Below are positions 27,505 to 36,844 of a DNA stretch of 64,000 bases, piece by piece. Each line of letters starts with the position of its first letter. Position 1 is the first letter of the stretch. Source of the stretch: Agrobacterium vaccinii. Lineage in GTDB: Bacteria > Pseudomonadota > Alphaproteobacteria > Rhizobiales > Rhizobiaceae. The translations under genes were made by a program, and so were the position numbers. The stretch is from assembly GCF_021310995.1 (NCBI RefSeq), contig NZ_CP054150.1, positions 3,072,625-3,136,624 of the forward strand, given 5' to 3'. The notes beneath the pieces were generated by a model. That model searched no databases and was not told the DNA's origin. It saw only the letters and a list, made by a program, of their open reading frames with translations.

Positions 27505-29409
27505 ATGGCAAAAGTAATCGGTATCGACCTTGGCACGACCAATTCCTGCGTTGCAGTGATGGACGGCAAGGACACCAAAGTTATTGAAAACGCGGAAGGT
27601 GCACGCACGACCCCTTCCATGGTTGCATTCAGCGACGATGGCGAGCGTCTGGTCGGCCAGCCTGCAAAGCGTCAGGCCGTCACCAATCCGACCAACACAT
27701 TGTTTGCCGTCAAGCGCCTGATCGGTCGCCGTTACGAAGACCCGACTGTCGAAAAGGACAAGGGCCTCGTTCCGTTCGAGATCGTCAAGGGCGACAATGG
27801 CGACGCATGGGTTCAGGCACAGGGCAAGGGATATTCCCCTTCGCAGATTTCCGCGATGATCCTTCAGAAGATGAAGGAAACCGCTGAATCCTACCTCGGT
27901 GAAAAGGTCGAAAAGGCCGTCATCACCGTTCCAGCCTACTTCAACGACGCACAGCGCCAGGCAACCAAGGATGCAGGCCGCATCGCTGGTCTCGAAGTTC
28001 TGCGCATCATCAACGAGCCGACGGCTGCGGCCTTGGCTTACGGCCTCGACAAGAAGGAAGGCAAGACGATTGCCGTGTACGACTTGGGTGGCGGTACCTT
28101 CGATATTTCCGTTCTGGAAATCGGCGATGGCGTTTTCGAAGTAAAATCCACCAACGGCGATACCTTCCTCGGTGGTGAAGACTTCGACATGCGTCTGGTC
28201 GAATATCTGGCCGGTGAGTTCAAGAAGGACCAGGGCATCGACCTCAAGGGCGACAAGCTTGCGCTTCAGCGCCTGAAGGAAGCTGCCGAAAAGGCAAAGA
28301 TCGAACTGTCGTCTTCGCAGCAGACCGAAATCAACCTGCCCTTCATCACGGCAGATGCGACCGGTCCGAAGCACCTGACGCTGAAGCTGACCCGCGCCAA
28401 GTTCGAAAGCCTGGTGGACGATCTGGTTCAGCGCACCGTTGCACCGTGCAAGGCCGCGCTCAAGGATGCTGGCCTGACGGCAGCCGAAATCGAAGAAGTC
28501 GTTCTCGTTGGCGGCATGAGCCGCATGCCGAAAGTACAGGAAATCGTCAAGCAGCTGTTTGGCAAGGAGCCACATAAGGGTGTGAACCCGGACGAAGTGG
28601 TTGCCATGGGCGCCGCCATTCAGGCCGGCGTTCTGCAGGGTGACGTCAAGGACGTGCTGCTTCTCGACGTGACGCCTCTGTCGCTCGGTATCGAAACTCT
28701 GGGTGGTGTCTTCACACGTCTGATCGACCGTAACACGACGATCCCGACCAAGAAGAGCCAGACCTTCTCGACCGCCGAAGACAGCCAGTCTGCCGTGACG
28801 ATCCGCGTCAGCCAGGGTGAGCGCGAAATGGCTGCCGACAACAAGTCGCTCGGTCAGTTCGACCTCGTTGGCCTGCCGCCAGCACCACGCGGCGTTCCGC
28901 AGATCGAAGTGACCTTCGATATCGACGCCAACGGCATCGTGCAGGTTTCGGCCAAGGACAAGGGTACCGGCAAGGAGCAGCAGATCCGCATCCAGGCCTC
29001 TGGTGGTCTGTCCGATGCGGACATCGAAAAGATGGTGAAGGACGCCGAAGCCAACGCTGAAACCGACAAGAAGCGTCGTGCGGGTGTGGAAGCCAAGAAC
29101 CAGGCCGAAAGCCTCATCCACTCCACCGAGAAGTCGGTGGCGGAGTATGGCGACAAGGTTTCCGAGACGGACCGCAAGGCCATCGAAGACGCCATCGCTG
29201 CGCTGAAGACCTCGGTTGAAGCATCCGAGCCGGATGCCGATGACATCCAGGCGAAGACCCAGACGCTCATGGAAGTGTCCATGAAGCTGGGTCAGGCTAT
29301 CTACGAAGCACAGCAGGCTGAAGGCGGCGAAGGTGCTGCCGAAGGTCACAAGGACGACGTGGTCGATGCGGACTACGAGGAAATCAAGGACGACAAGAAG
29401 TCCGCATAA
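27505..29409 (+). CDS. dnaK: Chaperone DnaK (Hsp70)
   Basis: A 634-residue Hsp70 that binds unfolded peptides in an ATP-driven cycle with DnaJ and GrpE. It starts at 27505 (AAGGAG ten bases before) with [14 protein letters not shown]. The phosphate-binding signatures [12 protein letters not shown] and [14 protein letters not shown] and the substrate-binding linker [16 protein letters not shown] are all present, and the C-terminus ends with a charged [11 protein letters not shown] tail. The frame is open further upstream but the extension is not coding. A heat-shock type promoter precedes it and dnaJ follows. Confidence 0.98.
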   Translation: MAKVIGIDLGTTNSCVAVMDGKDTKVIENAEGARTTPSMVAFSDDGERLVGQPAKRQAVTNPTNTLFAVKRLIGRRYEDPTVEKDKGLVPFEIVKGDNGDAWVQAQGKGYSPSQISAMILQKMKETAESYLGEKVEKAVITVPAYFNDAQRQATKDAGRIAGLEVLRIINEPTAAALAYGLDKKEGKTIAVYDLGGGTFDISVLEIGDGVFEVKSTNGDTFLGGEDFDMRLVEYLAGEFKKDQGIDLKGDKLALQRLKEAAEKAKIELSSSQQTEINLPFITADATGPKHLTLKLTRAKFESLVDDLVQRTVAPCKAALKDAGLTAAEIEEVVLVGGMSRMPKVQEIVKQLFGKEPHKGVNPDEVVAMGAAIQAGVLQGDVKDVLLLDVTPLSLGIETLGGVFTRLIDRNTTIPTKKSQTFSTAEDSQSAVTIRVSQGEREMAADNKSLGQFDLVGLPPAPRGVPQIEVTFDIDANGIVQVSAKDKGTGKEQQIRIQASGGLSDADIEKMVKDAEANAETDKKRRAGVEAKNQAESLIHSTEKSVAEYGDKVSETDRKAIEDAIAALKTSVEASEPDADDIQAKTQTLMEVSMKLGQAIYEAQQAEGGEGAAEGHKDDVVDADYEEIKDDKKSA

Positions 29410-29447
29410 ACGTGGCTTTTGAACTCCAATTGATGCTTGACTGAAAT

Positions 29448-29468
29448 CCGGCTGCCTCGTGCAGCCGG
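29448..29468 (+). terminator. Intergenic hairpin between dnaK and dnaJ
   Basis: Perfect 8-bp stem CCGGCTGC/GCAGCCGG with a five-base loop lies 38 bases after the dnaK stop, without a good T run after it. It may dampen or process the message so that dnaK is made in excess over dnaJ. Confidence 0.5.
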
Positions 29469-29495
29469 AAATCCATTTCCGGGGCTTGTTAATTA

Positions 29496-30629
29496 ATGGC
29501 GAAAGCAGACTTTTACGAAACACTTGGCGTTGGCAAAGCTGCCGACGAAAAAGAGCTGAAAAGCGCCTTCCGCAAACTCGCGATGAAGTACCATCCGGAC
29601 AAGAATCCGGGTGATGCCGAATCCGAGAAGAAGTTCAAGGAAATCAACGAAGCCTATGAAACGTTGAAGGACCCGCAGAAGCGGGCAGCCTACGACCGCT
29701 TCGGCCATGCGGCTTTCGAACAAGGCGGCATGGGCAATGCAGGCGGCGGCTTCGGCGGCGGTGCGAGCGGTGGCTTTTCCGACATCTTCGAAGACATCTT
29801 CGGCGAGATGATGGGTGGCGGACGTGCGCGTCGCTCCAGCGGCGGACGCGAACGCGGTGCCGATCTGCGCTACAACATGGAGATATCGCTGGAAGAGGCC
29901 TTTGCAGGCAAGACCGCGCAAATTCGCGTTCCGACCTCGATTACCTGCGATGTCTGTACCGGTTCCGGCGCAAAGCCCGGCACACAGCCCAAGACCTGCG
30001 GAACCTGCCAGGGCTCCGGTCGCGTGCGCGCAGCACAAGGGTTCTTCTCGGTGGAACGCACCTGCCCAACCTGTCACGGTCGCGGCCAGACGATCACCGA
30101 TCCTTGCGTGAAGTGCCATGGTCAGGGCCGTGTGACGGAAGAGCGGTCGCTGTCGGTCAATATTCCAGCCGGTATCGAAGACGGTACGCGCATTCGTCTG
30201 CAAGGCGAAGGCGAGGCAGGCATGCGCGGTGGCCCCTCGGGCGATCTCTACATCTTCCTGTCGGTACGACCTCACGAGTTCTTCCAGCGTGACGGTGCCG
30301 ATCTCTATTGCGCTGTACCTATCTCGATGACGACGGCTGCACTTGGCGGCACCTTCGATGTGACAACGCTGGATGGCACGAAGTCGCGCGTGACGGTGCC
30401 TGAGGGCACGCAGGCGGGCAAGCAGTTCCGTCTGAAGGGTAAGGGGATGCCGGTTCTGCGCTCTGCGCAGCAGGGTGATCTCTATATCCAGATACAGATC
30501 GAAACACCGCAAAAGCTGACCAAGCGTCAGCGGGAACTGTTGCAGGAATTCCACGAACTGTCGTCCAAGGACAACAACCCTGAATCCACTGGCTTCTTTG
30601 CCCGGATGAAGGAATTCTTCGACGGCTGA
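29496..30629 (+). CDS. dnaJ: Chaperone DnaJ (Hsp40)
   Basis: A 377-residue co-chaperone that stimulates DnaK and hands it substrates. The J domain carries the HPD motif at residues 33-35 ([10 protein letters not shown]), followed by a Gly/Phe-rich segment (about 80-105), four CxxCxGxG zinc repeats ([32 protein letters not shown]) and the C-terminal domains. Length is normal. It is downstream of dnaK in the usual dnaKJ operon. The ribosome binding site is weak and lies within a TTAATTA stretch. Confidence 0.97.
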   Translation: MAKADFYETLGVGKAADEKELKSAFRKLAMKYHPDKNPGDAESEKKFKEINEAYETLKDPQKRAAYDRFGHAAFEQGGMGNAGGGFGGGASGGFSDIFEDIFGEMMGGGRARRSSGGRERGADLRYNMEISLEEAFAGKTAQIRVPTSITCDVCTGSGAKPGTQPKTCGTCQGSGRVRAAQGFFSVERTCPTCHGRGQTITDPCVKCHGQGRVTEERSLSVNIPAGIEDGTRIRLQGEGEAGMRGGPSGDLYIFLSVRPHEFFQRDGADLYCAVPISMTTAALGGTFDVTTLDGTKSRVTVPEGTQAGKQFRLKGKGMPVLRSAQQGDLYIQIQIETPQKLTKRQRELLQEFHELSSKDNNPESTGFFARMKEFFDG

Positions 30630-30652
30630 TGCTATCGCTTGATATCCACGTC

Positions 30653-30685
30653 AAAGCCGCGCTTCGAAAAGAATGCGCGGCTTTT
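30653..30685. terminator. Bidirectional terminator between dnaJ and the LysE-type gene
   Basis: A 10-bp stem AAAGCCGCGC/GCGCGGCTTT (30653-30662 with 30675-30684) with a 12-base loop has a T run on the plus strand and an A run on the other side. It can end both convergent transcripts. Confidence 0.75.
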
Positions 30686-31270
30686 CTATGCCATAGCCCG
30701 CAACGTGCTGGTAGCAAGAATGGCAGCAAAGACGAAGAGGCAGGTTGCCGCGATGCGCTGGATGGCCTCTGGCTTCAGCGCAACCGTCTTGCTTCTCGAT
30801 ACTTGGTGACCGATGGCGATCCAGCCGGATGCGGCAAAGACAACCAATCCCGTGAACAGGGCAAGCCATGGAATCAGCTGAGTGATAGCACCATGCGGCA
30901 TGATGACGATGGCAATGATCAGGGCTTTGGGGTTGAGCATGGTGGTGACCAGAATATCCGTCGCGGTAACCTCTTTAACCCCTACCTCGACCGAGGTCTT
31001 GAACCACAGCCGGTAGCTCAAAAATAGCACCCAGAGGCAGGCGCAGATTTTGGCTGCAAGCAGCAATTGCGGCTGTTGTGCAAGAAACGGTGCGGCCAGA
31101 ACAGCAACGGGAATGATGACGAGGAGATATCCGACGATCTCGCTGAGGATCAGCGGCAGAGCGCGAAGGACGCCGCGGGAATATCCCGCCAGCGCCATCA
31201 GCGTGTTGGTCGGCCCAGGCGTCAGCAAAAGAAGCAGAATGGCACCGGTGAATTCCAGAAATGTCGACAT
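30686..31270 (-). CDS. LysE family amino acid exporter
   Basis: A 194-residue membrane protein with about six helices. The N-terminal LLLLLTPGPTNTLM motif is the family signature, and TMLNPKALIIAIVIMP is the second conserved motif. LysE/RhtB proteins export amino acids or related metabolites across the inner membrane; the substrate cannot be read here. It converges on dnaJ and shares its terminator. Confidence 0.85.
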   Translation of the reverse strand: MSTFLEFTGAILLLLLTPGPTNTLMALAGYSRGVLRALPLILSEIVGYLLVIIPVAVLAAPFLAQQPQLLLAAKICACLWVLFLSYRLWFKTSVEVGVKEVTATDILVTTMLNPKALIIAIVIMPHGAITQLIPWLALFTGLVVFAASGWIAIGHQVSRSKTVALKPEAIQRIAATCLFVFAAILATSTLRAMA

Positions 31271-31350
31271 GCGCAGGCTCCATCATAGAGCTGGACCATA
31301 GCTGATCTCACCGCAAGTGGTTTGATTTCGGTCAATTTCGCCAGGCCAGA

Positions 31351-31902
31351 TCAGCCCGCAAACCCGCCTTCTTCCAGAAAGCGTTTTTCATCCGCCGTGC
31401 TTTCGCGCAGAAGAATGTCGTTGCGATGCGGGAAGCGACCGAAGCGTTCAATGATGTCGCGATGCTCGATGGCAAAAGGCAGATAACGCTCGCCCAGGGG
31501 TTCGCACAGCTTGCAGCATAAATTCTGGTCTTCGAGGTCTTCCGAGTGCATCAAAGGAAGATAGAGGAAGATAGGAAGCTCTGGATCGATTGTCTTGTCG
31601 CGGCCGCGCCGCAGGGCCTCCTGGGTGTAGTGACGGGCGAGCGGGTCTGTCGCGTACATATGGGCCGTGCCGCGAAAGCAGTTGCGGGGAAACTGATCCA
31701 GCAGCAACAGCAGCGCAAGACTGCTTTCCGCGTCCTCGAGCCATGTCTCCAACTCGCGCCGTGCGGCTGCGAAATGTAAATCCCGGAAACGATCATGGAA
31801 CGTCGCGTCGAACTGGGCGTCTTTGTCGAACCACTTTTCAGGTCCGGCATCTTTCCAAAACGCGATAACGTCAGAAGCGGACGTAGCGGTGCCCTTGCTC
31901 AT
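31351..31902 (-). CDS. DUF924 family protein
   Basis: A 183-residue alpha-helical protein. The core segment FWKDAGPEKWFDKDAQFD and the LLLLDQFPRNCFRGTAHMYATD motif mark the DUF924 family, which has a TPR-like fold. The function of the family is unknown. It is followed by slyX ten bases on, on the same strand, so the two may form an operon. Codon use matches the neighbours. Confidence 0.85.
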   Translation of the reverse strand: MSKGTATSASDVIAFWKDAGPEKWFDKDAQFDATFHDRFRDLHFAAARRELETWLEDAESSLALLLLLDQFPRNCFRGTAHMYATDPLARHYTQEALRRGRDKTIDPELPIFLYLPLMHSEDLEDQNLCCKLCEPLGERYLPFAIEHRDIIERFGRFPHRNDILLRESTADEKRFLEEGGFAG

Positions 31903-31912
31903 GGCCTTCTCC

Positions 31913-32125
31913 TCAATAATGCGGTGGCTTGGTTATGGCGGGGGCTTCGAGTGATTGCTCCTCGAGGTTCAGGAACCGGTCGGTCAGCCGATCCAGCTTG
32001 GCGCGGGTCTGCTCGACGACTTTCCATTGCTCTGTCAGCTGATCGGACAGTTCTTCGATGGTCTTTGCATGATGCGCCACGGTTTCTTCGAGCGCAATGA
32101 TACGGTTTTCGCTGTCGTCAGCCAT
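31913..32125 (-). CDS. slyX: SlyX family protein
   Basis: A 70-residue mostly coiled-coil protein (NRIIALEETVAHHAKTIEELSDQLTEQW, heptad pattern) ending in a short PPHY tail, as in SlyX of other proteobacteria. The ATG at 32125 is chosen because AGGAGG lies five bases before it; a GTG two codons upstream is possible. The family has no assigned function. It precedes the DUF924 gene and follows the terminator of the tct operon. Confidence 0.85.
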   Translation of the reverse strand: MADDSENRIIALEETVAHHAKTIEELSDQLTEQWKVVEQTRAKLDRLTDRFLNLEEQSLEAPAITKPPHY

Positions 32126-32178
32126 GGGCACCTCCTGATTTATGCCCTGCTTTGCCAGCTTTACGTCTCATGAACAAG

Positions 32179-32209
32179 ACAAAGGCCGGACATGATGCCC
32201 GGCCTTTGA
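32179..32209 (-). terminator. Terminator of the tct operon
   Basis: A 9-bp stem AAAGGCCGG/CCGGCCTTT (32181-32189 with 32199-32207) with a nine-base loop, followed on the minus strand by TTTGTCTTGTT. It lies 25 bases after tctA. Confidence 0.65.
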
Positions 32210-32233
32210 TGGTTTTCGTGGTGTGGTGGCGGA

Positions 32234-33742
32234 TCAGTCTTCTTCCTGGAAGACCTCTTCGCGCTTCTTCTTCACACTTGGCAGGAAGACGACAACCAGA
32301 ACCGCCAGTGCGATCAACAGCAAGGTTGCGCTGATGGGGCGTGTAACGAAGGTCGTCGCGTCGCCGCGCGACAGGATCATCGCACGCCGCAGGTTTTCTT
32401 CCAGCAGTGGCCCCAGAACGAAGCCCAGCAGAAGCGGTGCCGGTTCGCAGCGCAGTTTGACGAGCGCATAGCCGATAAGCCCGAAGAAGGCGACGGCATA
32501 GAGGTCGTAGACGTTGGAGTTGACGCTGTAGACCCCGATGGCACAGAAGGCCATGATGATGGGGAAGAGCACGTAGTAGGGGATGGTCAGCAGCTTCACC
32601 CACAGCCCGATCAGCGGCAGGTTGAGAACCACAAGCATCAGGTTACCGATCCACATGGACGCGATGATGCCCCAGAACAGAGCAGGCTGTTCGGTTGCGA
32701 CATTGGGTCCGGGGACGATGCCCTGAATGATCATGGCACCGATCATCAGCGCCATGACGGGGTTAGCGGGAATGCCGAGCGTCAGAAGCGGAATGAACGA
32801 GGTCTGCGCACCGGCATTGTTGGCCGATTCGGGGCCAGCGACACCGGCGATAGCGCCGTGGCCGAACTCTTCAGGATGTTTCGAGACGCGCTTTTCGACC
32901 GTGTAGGACGCGAACGCCGCAAGAATCGCACCGCCACCTGGTAGGATGCCGAGTGCCGAACCGATGGCCGTACCACGCAGGACCGGGCCGATCATCTGCT
33001 TGAAGTCTTCCTTGCTGGGCAGGAGGCCGCTGACCTTTGCCATCAAGACAGACCGAGTCTTTTCGTTTTCGAGGTTTCGCAGGATTTCGGCAATACCGAA
33101 GACACCGACGGCAACGGCGACGAAGTTCAGACCATCGGCATATTCACGGATGCCAAGCGTGAAGCGTGGCGTACCGCTATAGATATCCGTGCCGACAAGA
33201 CCCAAGAGCAAGCCCAGCACCACCATGGCCAGCGCCTTGATGATGGAGCCATGGGCCAGCGCGATGGACGAGACCAGACCGACGACCATCAGCGAGAAAT
33301 ATTCGGCAGCGCCGAATTCCAGTGCGATGGCCGTCAGCGGTGGTGCAAAGACGGCGACGAGGAATGTCGAGACCGTACCGGCAAAGAACGAGCCGAGTGC
33401 TGCGACCGAAAGTGCCACGCCCGCCTTGCCCTTGCGCGCCATCTGGTAGCCATCGATGGCGGTGACCGCGGACGAGGATTCGCCCGGCATATTGATGAGG
33501 ATCGCCGTGGTCGAGCCGCCATACTGCGCGCCGTAATAGATACCGGCCAGCATGATGAGCGAGGAGACCGGCTCCAACTGGAAGGTGATCGGCAACAACA
33601 TCGCGATGGTTGCCGTGGCACCGATGCCGGGCAACACGCCGATCAAAGTGCCCAGCAGCACGCCGATGAGGCAGAAGAACAGATTGTCGATAGAGGTTGC
33701 GGTGGAAAAACCCAGCGCGAGATTATTGAACAGTTCCATCAT
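32234..33742 (-). CDS. tctA: Tripartite tricarboxylate transporter, large permease TctA
   Basis: A 502-residue permease with about twelve hydrophobic helices, the large subunit of the TTT family. The conserved loop [14 protein letters not shown] near residue 40 and [21 protein letters not shown] near residue 70 are its signatures. The transporter takes up tricarboxylates or related acids by an ion-gradient-driven mechanism with a periplasmic binding protein. It follows tctB after five bases in the operon tctC-tctB-tctA. The exact substrate is not known. Confidence 0.9.
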   Translation of the reverse strand: MMELFNNLALGFSTATSIDNLFFCLIGVLLGTLIGVLPGIGATATIAMLLPITFQLEPVSSLIMLAGIYYGAQYGGSTTAILINMPGESSSAVTAIDGYQMARKGKAGVALSVAALGSFFAGTVSTFLVAVFAPPLTAIALEFGAAEYFSLMVVGLVSSIALAHGSIIKALAMVVLGLLLGLVGTDIYSGTPRFTLGIREYADGLNFVAVAVGVFGIAEILRNLENEKTRSVLMAKVSGLLPSKEDFKQMIGPVLRGTAIGSALGILPGGGAILAAFASYTVEKRVSKHPEEFGHGAIAGVAGPESANNAGAQTSFIPLLTLGIPANPVMALMIGAMIIQGIVPGPNVATEQPALFWGIIASMWIGNLMLVVLNLPLIGLWVKLLTIPYYVLFPIIMAFCAIGVYSVNSNVYDLYAVAFFGLIGYALVKLRCEPAPLLLGFVLGPLLEENLRRAMILSRGDATTFVTRPISATLLLIALAVLVVVFLPSVKKKREEVFQEED

Positions 33743-33747
33743 GCACC

Positions 33748-34209
33748 TCAGAAATTGAGCCAGGGGCCGAAGCGCTGGAAGGGCAGGCCAAGACCGTAGT
33801 CGAAGACTGCGACGGAAAAGATGGTGATACCGATGGACAGGATGACGGCCATCAGCGGTTTCATCTTATGCGATGCAAAGGATGCGATCAGTGCGCTGAT
33901 AAAGAGTGCCGTGACGAAACCCAGGCCGCGCACCGTCATGCCGAAGAAGATCGGTGCCGGCAGAATGAGGAAGATGCCGCGCCATGCGATGGGGCCGAGC
34001 GGTTCGCCCTGAACCTTGCCAGCCCGCACGAGGATGAGTGTGCCGAGCCCGACGAGAATGAGCGACAGCACCAGCGGGAAATAGCCGGGGCCCATGCGAA
34101 ACGCCGTTCCCAGCTCCAGCCCATAGGATTGCCAGGCAAAGAAAATGCCGAGCAGAATGAAAAAGGCGCCACAAATCGCCTCTGTTGCGTCGAAAGAAAG
34201 TGATTTCAT
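33748..34209 (-). CDS. tctB: Tripartite tricarboxylate transporter, small subunit TctB
   Basis: A 153-residue membrane protein with four predicted helices, the small permease subunit of the TTT family. The N-terminus has the helix EAICGAFFILLGIFFAW and then GPGYFPLVLSLILVGLG, as seen in TctB proteins. It lies between the binding-protein gene (72 bases) and the large permease gene (5 bases), so the three form one operon. Confidence 0.88.
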   Translation of the reverse strand: MKSLSFDATEAICGAFFILLGIFFAWQSYGLELGTAFRMGPGYFPLVLSLILVGLGTLILVRAGKVQGEPLGPIAWRGIFLILPAPIFFGMTVRGLGFVTALFISALIASFASHKMKPLMAVILSIGITIFSVAVFDYGLGLPFQRFGPWLNF

Positions 34210-34281
34210 GTGTGTGTCCCCCGCTGGCGAGTGAAAACCGGTGGCATGGAAACACCACCGGTCGATTGCGTGCGCGCAGAC

Positions 34282-35265
34282 TTAGTCGGCGTATTGCCCA
34301 GCGGCTTCGATCACCGTCTTCCAGCGTGGTATCTCGCTTTCGAGCTTGGCTTTGAGGGCCGCAGGCGTGCCATCTGCTTCAGGCGATGGCGTGGTGCCCA
34401 GTTCTGCAAAGCGGGCCGCGACATTGGGGTCCTTCAGCGCGATCTGAAGCGACTTGGACAGGCGCTCGTTGATCTCGGCAGGCGTGCCCTTCGGCGTATA
34501 GATGCCGTGCCAGACGCCGACTTCGAAGTCCGGCAGACCGGCTTCAGCCGAGGTCGGTACATTCGGCAGCACATCCAGACGCTTCGGTGTTGTCACCGCA
34601 TAGGCCTTCACGGTGCCGCCCTGGATCTGCTTGGTGGTGTTGGTAGTCTGGTCGCACATGATATCGACTTGACCGCCGAGAAGATCGGTCATGGCCGGAC
34701 CCGTGCCCTTGTAAGGAACGGTGACGAGCGGAGTCTGGATCGCGCTCATGAACAGCATGCCGCACAGATGCGAGGCCGCACCGATACCCGCATTGGCCAC
34801 GGTGACCGTGTCCTTGTTAGCCTTGGCATATTCGATCAGGCCCTTGAGGTCGGTCGTCTCGAGTGTCTTACGCGACAGAATGGTCATCGGCACTTCGGTG
34901 ACGAGGCCGACATAATCAAAGGCTTCGAGCGTGTTGTAGGCCAGCTTGCGGTAGAGCGTGGCGCTGGTGGCCATGCCGATGTGGTGGAGAAGAACGGTGT
35001 AGCCATCCGCATCGGCCGATGCGACACGGCCCGCACCCAGCGTGCCACCGGCACCGCCGACATTTTCCACGATGATCTGCTGGCCCAAATCCTTCGACAT
35101 GGATTCGGCAACGAGACGGGCAACCGTATCGGTCGGGCCACCGGCGGCGAAGGGAACGACCATGGTGATGTTGCGCTGCGGGTAGGTTTGCGCGGCGGCG
35201 GACAGAGCAAACAGCGATACGGCAGCAGCAGCCACGGCACCTGTGACGGTATTGAGAATTTTCAT
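34282..35265 (-). CDS. tctC: Tripartite tricarboxylate transporter, periplasmic binding protein TctC
   Basis: A 327-residue periplasmic solute-binding protein of the Bug family. It has a signal peptide (AVAAAAVSLFALSAAAQ) and the family segments NITMVVPFAAGGPTDTVARLV and VPYKGTGPAMTDLLGGQVD. It captures a carboxylate and delivers it to TctBA. The ATG is preceded by GGAGGAAAAG, a strong ribosome binding site. A repeated palindromic operator lies 145-196 bases upstream, next to the DctD-like regulator gene. Confidence 0.92.
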   Translation of the reverse strand: MKILNTVTGAVAAAAVSLFALSAAAQTYPQRNITMVVPFAAGGPTDTVARLVAESMSKDLGQQIIVENVGGAGGTLGAGRVASADADGYTVLLHHIGMATSATLYRKLAYNTLEAFDYVGLVTEVPMTILSRKTLETTDLKGLIEYAKANKDTVTVANAGIGAASHLCGMLFMSAIQTPLVTVPYKGTGPAMTDLLGGQVDIMCDQTTNTTKQIQGGTVKAYAVTTPKRLDVLPNVPTSAEAGLPDFEVGVWHGIYTPKGTPAEINERLSKSLQIALKDPNVAARFAELGTTPSPEADGTPAALKAKLESEIPRWKTVIEAAGQYAD

Positions 35266-35409
35266 CTTTTCCTCCCGATGAAATATGGCCTCATCGACCG
35301 TCGCACTCCTATTGCGCCGGTCGGGGTGAGGTTATTTGCAATCGGTGTCGGCGTCGGCGCAATGCCGGGCAGAGCAACGGAGAAGAAAAGCCCTCGCTGC
35401 CTGGGCATA

Positions 35410-35461
35410 ATGGGTGGAAAGCGAAACATTCGATATCATCGATGGGTGGAAATCCACCCAT
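35410..35461. promoter_or_regulatory. Two-site operator upstream of tctC
   Basis: A 20-base palindrome at 35442-35461 is made of two inverted half-sites ATGGGTGGA separated by AA. A perfect copy of the half-site sits at 35410-35418 with a degraded partner at 35421-35429. The two sites start 32 bases apart, about three helical turns. This suits a cooperative activator such as the adjacent DctD-like regulator. No convincing -24/-12 promoter was found between it and tctC. Confidence 0.5.
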
Positions 35462-35479
35462 CGCAATAGAGGCAAAGAT

Positions 35480-36844
35480 TCAGGGCAGGTTTTTCAGGTC
35501 TTCATCAACCAGGCCATGTTTCGTCAGCGCGTGCTTTTGCATTTTTTCATAAAGCGTCTTGCGCGATATTCCGAGCGTCTCGTAGACAGCTTTGAGATTG
35601 CCTTTGTGGAGCGCAATCGCTCGTGCCAGAACGGATTTTTCGAACTCCGCGACTTTGTCCGAGAGACTTGCAGCATTTTCGGATGCCGTTTGCGCCCCAT
35701 CGGCGGCACTGCCATCCAGCCCCAGAACCAGCCTGTCTGCGGCATTTCGCAGTTCCCGCACATTGCCGGGCCATTCCTGCATGGCAAGCGTGGAGACGAT
35801 GTCTGAGGGTACGTCGAGATCATCCCGGCCATAGCGCGCCGCCGCCTCGCGCACCAATTGGAGGAAAAGAAGCGGGATATCGGAGCGACGCTGCGCAAGC
35901 GATGGCACATGCACCGTTGCGACATTCAGCCGGTAAAGCAAATCCTGCCGAAAGCGGCCCGCCAGCGCCTCTTGCGCCAGATCAGCCTTGCTGGTCGCGA
36001 TAAAGCGCACATCGAGCTCCACGGTCTCGTTTGAGCCAAGGCGGGTGATCGTACGCTCTTGTAGCACCCGCAACAGCTTGCCTTGCATATCAAAGGGCAT
36101 CGAGCCGATTTCATCCAGTAGCACCGTGCCACCGCGGGCGTGTTCGAATTTGCCGTAACGCGGGCGCAGCGCACCGGGAAAAGCGCCCGCCTCGTGGCCG
36201 AACAATTCGCTTTCGATGAGATGCTGCGGCAGAGCCGCACAATTGATGGCGACGAAGGGCTTGTCGGCCCGGGCGCTGACATCGTGAAGCGCACGCGCGA
36301 CCACTTCCTTTCCGGCACCGGTGTCGCCGATGATCAGCGTATCGGCATCTGCCGCACCAATCGCGCGGATGCGATAGCGCAGATCGACCATGACCTGCGT
36401 GCGGCCCGGCAGGCGTGTTTCCAGATCGTCACGCTTACCCGCCACAGCACGCAGGCGGCGGTTTTCCAGCACCAGCGAGCGCCGGTCTATGGCGCGCTTG
36501 ATGATGCCTGCGAGATACTGAACGCTGAACGGCTTTTCGATGAAGTCATAGGCGCCGTTTCGCATGGCGCTGACGGCAAGCTGGACATCGCCATGGCCGG
36601 TGACCAGAATGACAGGGATTTCCGCATCCAGCTCGCGCACCTTTTGCAAAAGCGTCATGCCGTCCATGCCGGGCATTCTGATGTCGCTGACGATGACACC
36701 ATCGAAGCTGTAGCCGATCAGTTCGAAGACATGATCGGCATTGTCGACGGTGACGACGTCAAGACCGGCCAGCTCCAGCGCCTGCGCGGTGGAAAGTCGA
36801 AGGTCTTCTTCATCGTCGATCAGCAGCACACGGGAAGAGGTCAT
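35480..36844 (-). CDS. Sigma-54-type response regulator, DctD-like, with altered GAFTGA loop
   Basis: A 454-residue NtrC-class regulator. A receiver (phospho-acceptor Asp54, Lys104) precedes an AAA+ ATPase domain with Walker A GDTGAGKE at 173-180 and Walker B VLLDEI at 241-246, and a Fis-type DNA-binding domain (about 410-436, NLKAVYETLGISRKTLYEKM). The sigma-54-contacting loop normally reads GAFTGA; here residues 220-225 are GAFPGA. The kinase gene overlaps it by ATGA and the tct operon lies beside it, so it most likely activates tricarboxylate uptake. Whether it uses sigma-54 in the normal way is uncertain. Confidence 0.8.
   Translation of the reverse strand: MTSSRVLLIDDEEDLRLSTAQALELAGLDVVTVDNADHVFELIGYSFDGVIVSDIRMPGMDGMTLLQKVRELDAEIPVILVTGHGDVQLAVSAMRNGAYDFIEKPFSVQYLAGIIKRAIDRRSLVLENRRLRAVAGKRDDLETRLPGRTQVMVDLRYRIRAIGAADADTLIIGDTGAGKEVVARALHDVSARADKPFVAINCAALPQHLIESELFGHEAGAFPGALRPRYGKFEHARGGTVLLDEIGSMPFDMQGKLLRVLQERTITRLGSNETVELDVRFIATSKADLAQEALAGRFRQDLLYRLNVATVHVPSLAQRRSDIPLLFLQLVREAAARYGRDDLDVPSDIVSTLAMQEWPGNVRELRNAADRLVLGLDGSAADGAQTASENAASLSDKVAEFEKSVLARAIALHKGNLKAVYETLGISRKTLYEKMQKHALTKHGLVDEDLKNLP

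Noticed and set aside
27442..29523. Open frame of 693 codons antisense to dnaK
   Set aside because: Antisense reflection of a highly biased gene; dnaK on the other strand is certain.
35270..35410. Search for a sigma-54 (-24/-12) promoter before tctC
   Set aside because: No GG-N10-GC pair in a TGGCAC/TTGC context; the closest stretches lack the invariant GG.
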